Origin: Cordia subcordata
Taxonomy: Eukaryota; Streptophyta; Magnoliopsida; Boraginales; Cordiaceae
NCBI GenBank assembly: GCA_028554755.1
Contig: JAPTOF010000010.1
Span: forward strand, 260,501-324,500
Direction of reading: 5' to 3'
DNA: 64,000 nucleotides
Under the pieces are notes generated by a model, which did not search any database, was not told the origin of the DNA, and was given only the letters and a program-made list of their open reading frames with translations. A program made the position numbers and the translations under genes. How positions within the stretch are numbered: the stretch's first letter is position 1; each line of letters opens with the position of its first letter. Below are positions 33,201-44,147 of this stretch, piece by piece.

Positions 33201-35619
33201 GATGAATTTTGCTCCAGATGAAATTGAGTTTGCTATAGATAAACTTGGTATGTGGACACTCCCAAATTTATACATCTTAAAAAAGATTGTTAGGTGCTGT
33301 TTTCTGTCTATTTGTTTGATATTAATCATCTAAAGACGGGTTATAGCTAACAGGGAAATCTGACCTTGAACTTATACCCAACATTTATCAATATTGTTTT
33401 AGTGAGATTTGGAGCTTGTATTGCACATCATTCAGCATTCCTACTTAGACGGCAGAGATAGCACCTTTATGTTCTGTGAATTCATTTGCCTGGTTTGAAA
33501 TTTTCTTTTAAGGAAACTTGGCTTCTAATGATAGGGTCCATAACTGATTTTCTGAAACTACTTCGATCTGCTCTTTTGCACACGCATATATATGTTTGCA
33601 TGTTAAATTAGTTGTCTGGTTGGAAGTTGTTTTCTTCTATTCTTTTATATTAAAGAAGTCCATTTTTCTAGTGCTACTTGTAATAATTGACAGGTATAGA
33701 TTCTCCTGTCGATGAATTAGTAGACTTCATCTTTGCTGCTAGGATTGCTGAAAATTGTGAGAGGGATGCAGATGGTCTGATTCATAAGGATAAAGAGACT
33801 GATAAGGTATCAGTTTCTGGCTATGAAGTTGATGATTTCCTATACGTGCTTCAATTGGATGTGCTGTGTTTCTGTTATAACTATTTTTTCTTTCCCAACT
33901 GGCAAGGAATGTAATCCCGAGATCTTGTTTGGGACTATGGAGAAGACACTCAGATTGCTTGAGATGGGCTTTACGGAGAATGAAATTTCAGTAGCCATTG
34001 ATAAACATGGTGAGATGTGATTAATTTGATGGAAGTTATTTATAAATGCATTTCGCTATGCATGTAATCCAGAAGCGTGGAGAGCGTATTTATCACTATG
34101 CTTATAATGCTATTAAGAGCTTACAAAATTATATGCTTTTCAGATTTAGGATTTCAGATAAGCATATAACAAACTCAGCATCGGTCTGCAAGTGGAGTGT
34201 TTTCTTGCTCTCAATGTTTCACTTACTATTTGTTACTTTTCAGGTTCAGAAGTTCCCATCGAAGTGCTTGCTAATTCAATTGTTACGGGTCAAAGTTATA
34301 GTGTCGATAATATTTTAGGGTTCCCATCAACCATTAAAGTTGAGCAGTGCCAGTATGAGGAATGTCAATATGAGGATTTTGGCATGCTTGAGAAGTTGAA
34401 AGGAAAAAGGCCAAAAGAAGAATATATTGATGAGCCTAGTATTTTCAAAAGGCCAAAGCAAGAGTATAACGATAATTCCATCAATAGCCCAACCTGGATA
34501 GAAGCAAGAAACGCAAATCCGCTCGTTGGTTCTCGGACACCAGGCTCGGGGAGACGGGTCCATCGTAAAGCAGAAAATCTTAATAACGGAATGCCCAGAT
34601 TGTCTATGCCCAGTTCATGCAAGTCTCTTGATCGTACAGTAATTGAACCTCCTTATTTCTTTTATGGAAATGTCACAAACTTATCTCATGACTCTTGGGT
34701 AAAGATATCACAATTCTTGTATGAAATCGAGCCAGAATTTGTGAACGCTGGGGAATTCTCTGCCGTGAATCGGAGGGAAGGTTACGTCCACAATCTGCCA
34801 ACTCAGAACAGGTTTCACATACGCCCAAAGCCACCAATGACCATTGAAGAAGCGATGCCACAAACTACAAAGTGGTGGCCTTTGTGGGACACCAGGAAGC
34901 AATTAAGCGGCATTAGTTCTGAAACCACTAGAGCATCTCAAATATGCAACAGGCTCGGAAGGACTTTAACTGCTTCCCGGGGAATCCTCTCAAGTGAACA
35001 GCAAAGAGAGATCCTCCATCAATGCGAGATGTTAAACCTAGTATGGGCTGGCGAACACAGATTGGCTCCTATGGAACCGGAACATTTGGAATGCATTCTA
35101 GGCTACCCTCTTAGTCACACTCGGGCTGCTGGGTTTAGTTTGACAGACAGGTTTCAGTCTCTCGAGAACTCCTTCCAAGTAGACACAGTAGCATATCATT
35201 TATCCGGTCTGAGGCCTTTTTATCCAGGAGGATTGAATGTGCTGTCAATGTATAGTGGAATTGGTGGGGTCGAAATTGCTTTACACAAGCTTGACATTTA
35301 CTTGAAAGCCCTAGTCTCAATCGAAACTTGCGAAATAAAGCGGAGGATTCTCAAGCAATGGTGGGAAAAATCCGGGCAGAGCGGAGAATTGGTGCAGATT
35401 GAAGGCATCCAGGTGCTGTCAAGTAGCAAACTGGAAAATTTGATCAAAAGATTTGGTGGGTTTGACCTTGTCATATGTCAGAGCCCATCTGCTGCTCAAT
35501 CTTCAAGTTCTACTAATTCAACTTTTGATTTTTCTTTGTTTTATGAGTTTGTGCGTGTTGTTCAACGTGTAAGAAGTGCAGCTAAGGAGAAAAACAAAGT
35601 GAAAGTGATTTCCCATTAA
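30211..35619 (+). CDS. DRM3: DRM-type DNA methyltransferase paralogue lacking catalytic residues (DRM3-like)
   Basis: Plant de novo methylation protein of the domain-rearranged class; DRM3 assists RNA-directed DNA methylation without enzymatic activity. Exons: 30211-30213, 30328-30459, 31055-31151, 31382-31428, 32276-32359, 32520-32621, 33148-33247, 33694-33806, 33907-34009, 34244-35619; total 718 residues, near Arabidopsis DRM3 (about 710). Three UBA domains are at about 52-92, 164-205 and 233-272 (LMGMGFKPSLVDRAIEENG; LLRMNFAPDEIEFAIDKLG; LLEMGFTENEISVAIDKHG). The rearranged methyltransferase follows. Motif I (SMYSGIGGVEIAL, ~596) is intact. The motif IV proline-cysteine reads SPSAAQ (~674), so the catalytic Cys is Ser. 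The motif VI ENV reads GNV (FFYGNV). The initiator ATG would sit alone in a tiny coding exon; that part is the least certain. Confidence 0.9.
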
Positions 35620-37554
35620 TCCTTCACGCACTGTTAAAACTTTATGTTTATGTAGTTGCATTTGCAATCTTTTACTTGATTCAGTCGAGTACTGTTCTTT
35701 GTAAGATAAAAGCAGCTTAATTTGATACGTAGAAATCTTTGTTAAATCTCAGTGACATTTTTCCAGAAGTTATAAAAGAATTCCCTTTTTAAAAGTATAT
35801 TCAAACGAAAATTTTCTCTTAATTTAAGTGATTGAAGGATTGTGGGAGTTGCAGTGTTTTTATGGTCTCTTAAGACCATAAGGACATTTGCAATAGGACC
35901 GGAGGCTTACCTCGCTTGGCGCTCTAATTCTTGCAATAGTACCTACTAATTGTGCATGACTAACAAGCACGAAAAACAAAAATTGGTGGAAGTTCATTAC
36001 TTGTATGAACGTATCACATTGGTTTTAAGCATAAAATGCATCTCACGTGGGTCTACAAAGAACTCACAGGAGTATATATATTTATCACCTGGCAAGTTTC
36101 TTTTATTTTTGTTACATTGTATTTGGAAATGGAAAAGCGAGTTCCGTCATTTTAGAACTGATACTTTCGCGGAAAAGACATAAATCTCCTTGGGATAATG
36201 CGATGAGTCCTTACTTAGCGTGTTCGTTGAAGTTTTGAGTTACTATGATCTAATTCATGCATGTGTAGGCCATGACACAGACATGCATGATTTCTTGATG
36301 CTTACATGTACACGGTTTTGTAGATTTATTAAAATAAATGCATGACATTCTTAAAGAAAAGAAAATTGCTTGACATTGTGGTCCACAAAAAATGGTTTCT
36401 TTTAGTATGTCAATGGACCTTTGTCATCAATCATTCACCTCATCGATGACCAAGATTCAATTAAATGGCGTAATGTTAGGATCAAATGATCGAGACAACA
36501 TAAGAAAATGACAATGGAGTGTATTTGCATGGACAAACGAAGTTACTCAGGTGGTTCATGCCCAAGCCAGCTTGTCATGCTCTGGCACTCTGTTTTTCTG
36601 TGCAATGAAAGCATCCCCTCCTGTCAACGATAAGAATTGAAGTCAAATACGATTTTTAACTCGAGTTTGATTCTAATCTCTATTTTAATTTAGTGTCCTC
36701 AACTTACCTAGTACTCAATATAAAGGACGTATCACACACCTAAAGTTCGTCAGTAGGTGGCCGGACTCTGTTGGTTCTCCCAGCGAACATACTAGCAAGA
36801 AAAAAAGGAAAGAAAGAAAACATCTCCTAATAATGAATTCTAAGATCAGATTATAGAATATTGGACAATTCCACCTACTAATAATTAATTTTAAAACGAA
36901 ACTCATATTTTTTGTCGGTCTACATTGCGAACCGAATCTTTTAGTCTTGAAGCCCTATTATTTTTCTTATCCGTGTCATCTTGCGGCTATTGCTTTTGTT
37001 GGTTGGGTACATTTATATATAATTTTAGCATTACACTTGATTTAAGCTGTTTGTCAGTGACAATAGTTCCTTTAGTAAGTCCTTTATTGAGCTTTGACCC
37101 ACATTACTCTCATCACCATATCGAAAGTCCCTCCTTTTCAACAACCTTTGTAAGCATTATATATTTGGAAGTTTACTCTCTGGCTTCACTTCTGCATACA
37201 ATAATCCTATCCTAAGGTAAAAACTTCAGTATAAGCAAAAGCCCTGCCCTGTTTTTGCTTTCAGATTGTCCCAATGTGTTAATCATCTTGAATGTTCTAG
37301 TTAAGCCATTATTCATCTATTCTTGTGGGTTTGTCTACTGATAAGTTAGTCCTCTCCAGTTCTATTATGCATTGCTAAGATTAGTATTGAGTAGAAGCAT
37401 CTGAATCTTGTTTACATATACTTGAAAAATCTTGACTTTGTATAATGTCTGTATGGTAGAGGTTCATTGTGTGCAGTAGCCTGCAGACTTGCTGAGGCTA
37501 CTAAACATTCAATAAGCTGCTTTCTGATTGACTTATAGAAAGGGAAAAAAAAAC
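35620..37554 (+). other. DRM3-like 3' flank and boron transporter upstream region
   Basis: No coding gene found. The 3' UTR of the DRM3-like gene probably runs to about 35800. The last few hundred bases before 37555 contain possible UTR acceptors (TGTGTGCAG near 37475, TTATAG near 37540) and short ATG-initiated frames (e.g. MHC-stop near 37368, MSVW-stop near 37446). Upstream frames are known to matter in Arabidopsis BOR1, but I cannot show that these lie in the mature leader. Confidence 0.4.
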
Positions 37555-40500
37555 ATGGAAGAGAACTTTGTACCGTTTCGTGGAATCAAAAATGATCTCC
37601 AGGAAAGACTCATGTGCTACAAACAAGACTGGATGGGTGGTCTAAGGGCAGGCATCAGGTATTCTTATCTCTAATGGTCTTATGAGTGCAGAGGATTTCA
37701 AAGTTTATTATTAGTTTCCTAATATTCGAATCTGCCTCGTCTTAACAATGCTGAATGGATTGTTGCTGGTTTCAGGATCTTAGCCCCCACCACATACATA
37801 TTTTTCGCTTCAGCCATTCCAGTCATATCATTTGGTGAGCAGCTGGAAAGAGATACAGGTGAGTTTGGCATAAACAAGATCTATTTTGACAAGTTGAATG
37901 ATGGATGCTTGGTATTGATGCTACGCCTGATATGGCAGACGGGTTGATTACGGCTGTTCAAACTTTGGCTTCGACTGCATTATGTGGGATTATACATTCT
38001 GTCATAGGAGGACAACCTCTGCTGATTCTTGGAGTTGCAGAGCCAACGGTGCTTATGTACACATTCATGTACAACTTTGCTAAAGATAGGCCAGATCTGG
38101 GATCAAAACTCTTTTTAGCTTGGACTGGATGGTACTTAATTGTCTTTTTCCCTTTACAGATTGATGCAGAGTTGCAATATGTTGCTTGAGATTTGTTGTT
38201 GCTTCGCGACGTTTACCCAAAGACTGAAATTCTCTTGCTCTGTGTCTATGACTCCATCCAAAAATGACATTTCTGACTATGGCAGGGTGTGTGTTTGGAG
38301 TGCAATTTTGCTGTTTCTCTTGGCTATCCTAGGAGCCTGTTCCTTTATCAACAGGTTTACTCGTCTTGCTGGGGAATTATTTGGTCTTCTAATTGCGATG
38401 CTCTTCATGCAGCAGGCCATCAAGGTATAGGAAAAAAGCTACCCTTCTGTTCTTTATCCTCTTTTGCCAACTGGGTACGTGGACACAGAAATTTTAAATG
38501 ATTGAGTTGCTTGACTAGCAAGTGGCTTTAATAGTGTGTCTGGAATGATCTTATTTTTAAGATGCTTATCTTATTGTAATTTGGAGATATCCTTATCACA
38601 TGCACTATGCATTATATAGTTGCAAAAAATGAGATATGATAGATTGCTTATTTGTTATAAGATAAAAAGTATGATTTATTTTGAGTTTTCATAGAATACA
38701 AGTGATAGGATGTCTTAAATCTTATAAGATATACCTTCATTTCAGTAGGGTAAGACAAACAGAGCATAAGTTTCAGGAATGATATCAAGAACCAAGATTG
38801 ATATATTACATAGACTAGTTTTGATGCAATATATTGGTGAATGTAGGGAATTGTTGATGAATTTCGAATACCAGAAAGAGAAAATCCAGCTTTAACCGAG
38901 TATCAACCTTCATGGAGGTTTGGAAATGGGATGTTTGCTTTGGTTTTGTCGTTTGGCCTTCTGTTCACGGCCCTGCAGAGCCGGAAAGCAAGATCTTGGC
39001 AGTATGGTTCCGGTGAGTTTCTTCCCAAATTTGTCCAACCTAGGTGGTGCGTTGTCAACTTTTAACAAGAATTGCAGCCTACAGAAAGTTGTGTTCCAAG
39101 TATTTCAATTGGAAGAACTCATGGGCTCTTGTTCTGTTTTCTTGGATAGGTTCCATTCGAGGACTTATAGCAGATTATGGTGTGCCATTGATGGTTCTTG
39201 TCTGGACTGGAATATCTTATATACCTAGAGGAAGCGTTCCCGAAGGGATTCCAAGACGGCTTTTCAGCCCAAATCCATGGTCACCAGGTGCCTATGAGAA
39301 TTGGACTGTCATAAAGGCATGCTTCAGAGCATCTCACCAAGTTTTTTTTAATCATTCTAGTCTTTATCTCTTTCTCATCTATTTTTCTTTAAACTGGCAG
39401 GACATGATAAACGTCCCAGTTCTCTACATCATAGGTGCTTTTATTCCGGCAACTATGATAGCAGTGCTGTATTACTTTGACCACAGTGTAGCATCTCAAC
39501 TTGCTCAGCAAAAAGAATTCAACTTGAGAAAGCCATCTTCATACCACTGGGATTTACTTCTCTTGGGATTTCTGGTATGCACATACTGGTAACTGATCAC
39601 TTCATTTTGGAAGGTTAAGCTATCAGAGAATGTATAGTTAATTAGTTTTATTTTGGCAGCCATCTTATGCTAAAATCTGGTTGCTTGTTTCATCAAATCT
39701 TGATTGACTTGTTCATAAATTGTTGTTATGGCAGACTTTATTGTGTGGTCTCCTTGGGATCCCCCCAGCAAATGGTGTGATTCCACAGTCTCCAATGCAT
39801 ACTAAAAGTTTGGCTACATTGAAGCATCAGGTAAGAGAACCAAGCGCAGACGAGCTTCAGCATTTTCTATAATACTAGTACAGAGTCAAATTGTTTATTT
39901 TTTTCTCCTAAATAACATATGCAAATAACGAAAAGCTAATTAAGCTCCCACATTTCTATGCTATATAGCTGCTACGGAATCGACTTGTGGCGACAGCATG
40001 TGCATGTATGGGTCAAAATGGAAATTTGGCTCAAGTCTATGGAAGTATGCAAGAAGCTTATCAACAAATGCAGACACCTTTAATTTACCAACAGCCATCA
40101 GCTCTGGTATGACGGCATGTCCTAGTGTTCTTTTCATGCAACCACTAATTCAAAGTTTTCTAAGATGTTGAAAGCGTGTTGAATTTACTTTAACTTCTGT
40201 TGTTCTGTTCAATGAGCAGGGACTAAAAGAATTGAAAGAGTCGACACTTCAGTTGGCTTCAAACATGGGGAATGCAGAAGCTCCAATTGATGAAACAGTG
40301 TTTGATGTTGACAAGGAGATAGATGAGTTGTTGCCTGTGGAAGTCAAAGAGCAACGGCTTAGTAACTTGCTTCAATCCATGATGGTGGGAGGATGTGTTG
40401 CTGCCATGCCTGTTCTCAAGATGATCCCAACCTCAGTACTCTGGGGCTATTTTGCCTATATGGCTATTGAAAGCTTACCAGGAAACCAGTTCTGGGAAAG

Positions 40501-41699
40501 GATTCTATTGCTGTTTACAGCTCCCAGCAGAAGATACAAGTACTCCAAATATACTCTTGCCTCTTTAGTTCTTCAGTTGCGGTTGCGGTCAAGAAATGGA
40601 AGAAACTAACTTAAAATATGACACCTATCTTGTTTCTTTGCTATTTGTTTGCAGGGTGCTGGAGGAGCATCACGCCACCTTTGTCGAAACTGTTCCTTTC
40701 AAGACCATAGCAGTTTTTACACTATTCCAGACTACTTACCTGCTCATGTGCTTTGGTATTACATGGATTCCCCTTGCTGGAGTTTTATTTCCGCTGCTGA
40801 TCATGCTTCTTGTTCCAGTGCGACAATTCCTGTTGCCTAAGTACTTCAAGGGGGCACATCTTCAAGATTTAGATGCTGCAGAATATGAAGAGGCTCCTGC
40901 ATTACCATATCATCTTGCTAGAGTAAGCTTAACTGGATTGGTTCAAATTGTGATTGATCCGTTCTGCTACACCCTCCAATTTGAAAATGATTTGAAGAAA
41001 GATTCAAGAACATATAGTCCATTATTTGTTCTCCAAACTGACAAACTATTTAAGGATCTTTAAAATTATTTCGAAAGAAAAAAAAGAAATAGAGAATTCA
41101 CGGGTGAATGACGTGTGAAAATAAATAAAATAACAGCAAAACTGAACCTGAGTACCAGAAACAGTATGGTTCTTATCTTTTTCCTTTTCCTATCCACTTA
41201 GGAATCTTGCACCTCACAGTAAAGCACGCAATATGCATTTGTACATTGGGTTAATTTAATGGTGAACATGTGACAGGAGAATGAGTTCGGGTCAAGAGGA
41301 TCATCATATGTAGAAGATAGAGAAATCTTGGATGGAATAGTTACAAGAAGCCGAGGTGAGATTATACGTATGTGCAGTCTGAAGGCATCAAGCTGCAGCA
41401 TGACACCAGCTAGAGACTCCATAAGCGTGCAGAGCGCTAGGAACTCGTTCAAGCTAAACAGTCCTCGCAGTCTGAAGGTATCAAGCAGCTTTACCGCACC
41501 AGCTAGAGACTCCACAAGCCTGCAGAGCCCGCAGAACTCATTTAAGCTTAACAGCCCACAAAACTCGTTTAAGCTTAACAGCCCTCGAGTCAGTGAAATC
41601 CGAGCAGAGTTAAGTCCGAGGTCTGGTAATAGAGGACCTCTCAGTCCGAGGACAGGTGATCCGAGACCCTCAAATTTAGGCAAGACTAGTCAGGATTGA
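37555..41699 (+). CDS. BOR1: Boron (borate) exporter, BOR1-like, SLC4 family
   Basis: Plasma-membrane borate efflux transporter for xylem loading. Exons: 37555-37658, 37776-37858, 37939-38131, 38286-38424, 38847-39012, 39150-39316, 39401-39574, 39735-39830, 39969-40106, 40220-40539, 40655-40922, 41277-41699; total 756 residues (Arabidopsis BOR1 is 704). It opens [18 protein letters not shown] and keeps the SLC4 core: [132 protein letters not shown] and [14 protein letters not shown]. The extra length is mostly in the C-terminal tail, which holds tandem repeats. One intron (39317-39400) needs a GC donor or an in-frame 8-residue extension. BOR1 rather than BOR4 by the tail EILDxxxTRSRGE. Confidence 0.92.
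38532..38766 (+). mobile_element. PIF/Harbinger-like MITE, copy 3, in BOR1-like intron
   Basis: A 235-bp element, ends TAGTGTGTCTGG and CAAACAGAGCA, flanked by TAA (38529-38531, 38767-38769). It lies within the intron 38425-38846. It aligns in the opposite orientation with 1793-2047 over most of its length. Confidence 0.85.
41375..41599 (+). repeat. Coding tandem repeats in BOR1-like C-terminal tail
   Basis: A roughly 93-bp unit starting CAGTCTGAAGG(C/T)ATCAAGC occurs at about 41377 and again at about 41470, encoding SLKxSS...[20 protein letters not shown]. The last part (NSFKLNSP with flanking PQ or PR) appears three times in all, the third ending near 41590. Confidence 0.88.
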
Positions 41700-42418
41700 T
41701 GGCATTGAAAACATTGACATAATGCATTGCCAGCTTTGAGTAATGCATGTTTGTGAAACAGATGGTAGAATACGTGGCTAGTTTGCAGTATTTATTCTTT
41801 TCTCCTTTATGTAATTAAGCGTATTACAAGCTGTATACTGTTCCATATTTGTTAGTTTCCATTAAAATGGAAAAGGAAAATGATATTCTTTCATTTTAGT
41901 CCCGACGACTTCACTATGTTGTGCCAGAGATTTTGTGTCTATTCCAAATTTCAAACTACCATAAAAGTTAACCAGAACGCTTCTCGTGCAATTGGGGTTT
42001 CATCAACTGAAAATAGTGAAAACCTGAAGTGGGTAGCTTTTGCTGCAGCAGCTCTTCTCCAAACAAATAATAGCATGAAAAAGAAATCAAGAAAACCGGA
42101 TTTATGCATATTCAAGGTAATGCCACATGTATCCTGCTGCAGCAAAATCATGTCCTTTCGCATTAACAACAAAAACTTGTTTCTGAACATGATCAGCAAT
42201 TCAAAAGGCTGCTCCAGTAAGTTGAAAAAGCAGTAACAACTCAAACCCGTGAAACAAAATCTAGAAAGTAAAAGGTGCGTCCAAGCGTGTGTGTGTGTCT
42301 CTCTCTCTCTCTGTCTGTGTTGCAGTTTGATCAATGGAGAGAAGTTTAGCAGTCTTCAGCTCCATTATTCCATTAGAACTTTCAAGCTGGCTTTCTTCAA
42401 GTCTCTCTGGCATCACGG
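41700..42418. other. Convergent 3' flanks of BOR1-like and LYR genes
   Basis: The two genes face each other with 719 bp between stop codons. The plus-strand 3' UTR likely ends near 41880 (ATTAAAATGGAAAAGG) and the minus-strand one near 42000. A (TC)n run lies at 42299-42312. No other gene. Confidence 0.5.
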
Positions 42419-44147
42419 TCATGTGGTCTTGCTGAATTTGCGGCCAGACAACTGCTCAGATTCATATAACATGTGATTAATGAGTCCCCTTGCCGCACTG
42501 CAAATCAGAAGAAACTCATATAAGGACTTCGAATAGCTGCCGCATCAGGCATGAAGGGTTGAAGACTTCAAAAATCTCTCAATCATATACACCCAGATTA
42601 ACGAATACCCTTCAAGGTAAGGAGGAACATACTCAAAAAATCCTTGCATATCTAGTTAAACTGGTGCTCTTAAATAAAACTTACTTATCCTTCAACTGTT
42701 GAATTTTCTCAGGATCTGTTTCGTGCATATGTTTCTTGAACTGCTGTCTCACCATATCAACAAGAAGCGGCGTGTTGTTTTGCTGCAAAACGAGAATTCC
42801 AATTAATTTGTGAGAACTGTTTCATGCCGATACCTTGGGAGAAACATTAAATACTGCCTTATGATTTCCCAATAAAGATAAAAAATAACACAAATATCCA
42901 CACCGTTAGATCCTGAACAAAAACATGTTCACCTTTCCTTCAAGGCCCGTTGAAATAGGCTTTTCCCTACTCACCCAGAAATACAAGAAAGTCTATTTCC
43001 AAACACATACTGGAGACAAAATCAGATAAGATCAATATGCATTCCTTAAGATATTCATTAGGATAGTTATGAGATCAAATTCATTTGCTCAATGTCCACA
43101 ATCAAAACCAATAACTGAAAGGAGAAAAGCATAGTCATACAAGAAAAGAAAGAATGGTTTCCACCTCAATGCCTCCCTACAACTCATTACTCCAATCACT
43201 ACAGAAATTTCTGGACGTAGTTATCATCAACAAAATAGCTACTAAAAGTACTACGATTTGATGCCAATCGATGTACTTTTCCTTTCAGATAATTGCTTTT
43301 CATTTACTGGAGGGTGAGTGTTACAATTTGAGAAAATACCTTCTTATAGTATTGACACATACAAGAAAAGGCATACATTAAACGCGCATATCCTTACACA
43401 TCAAGCATGCATGACTCGCTTGATAATACACTAAAATTAATCAATTATTCAAATTTTATCTGAAAAAAAAAAGAAAAGAAACAAGCCAAATTAACTTAGT
43501 TACAGATTTATAGAAACTCAATACACATATGGTCACATCAGCGGCGCCCTAGCCTCGGCTAAAGCTCAAGAAATAACTGTCTTAGACTTTAAATACGCTA
43601 GCCAAAATTCAATTGTGGAGTTGCAAGCTTACTAATGACGCAATTAGTCAAATTACGGTTGTTTCATGCGGAACAACGGAGTCTTGAAATAATCATAAGC
43701 TTGACTAACAACGTCTAGCAGCTAAAAAAGAATAAAAATTCATCAAATTAATAGTTTGAAAACCGGAAAATATTATGTTTCGTATTTTCTTAGTTCATAA
43801 AAGTAACCACAAAAAAAAACTAATCAAAGATACTGCTAACAAAGATATGAAACATATAAACACAGCAAAAATTACAGTTGATAAAACTAAAAAAAAATAA
43901 TATATTTTGCATACCTTGTGACCTATATATTTAGCTCGCCGAAGACATTCCCGATAAAGCTATAAGCAAAAGAATATAGAAAACTATTAATAGCCAATTA
44001 ATATATATATATATACACACATATATTTATATATATATTGCTAAAAATGAAATGAAAAATGGGTAATGAAGTAAAAGGGTAAGCGATGCTGACTCGGATT
44101 GCATTGTTGGCGAGTTCCGGAGGCAAAGCTGTTTGCAGAGAAGGCAT
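42419..44147 (-). CDS. LYR-motif (Complex1_LYR-like) mitochondrial protein
   Basis: Small LYR-family protein; relatives act as adaptors for Fe-S cluster delivery or assembly of respiratory complexes with mitochondrial acyl carrier protein. Exons: 44147-44094, 43959-43915, 42782-42685, 42497-42419; total 91 residues, normal for the family. The signature LYRECLRRAKYIGHK opens exon 2. Then follow MVRQQFKKHMHETDPEKIQQLK, a typical LYR helix pair with basic residues, and a C-terminus GLINHMLYESEQLSGRKFS. I chose the Met at 44147 because the upstream frame is poly-Lys/Glu from the CT-rich leader. The exon boundary AAGGATAA|GTAAGT then T|GCGGCA gives KDNAARG in frame. Which complex it serves is not evident. 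Confidence 0.9.

Noticed and set aside
41880..42236. 118-codon plus-strand frame in the convergent 3' region
   Set aside because: It overlaps the LYR-gene 3' UTR on the other strand and has no family resemblance.
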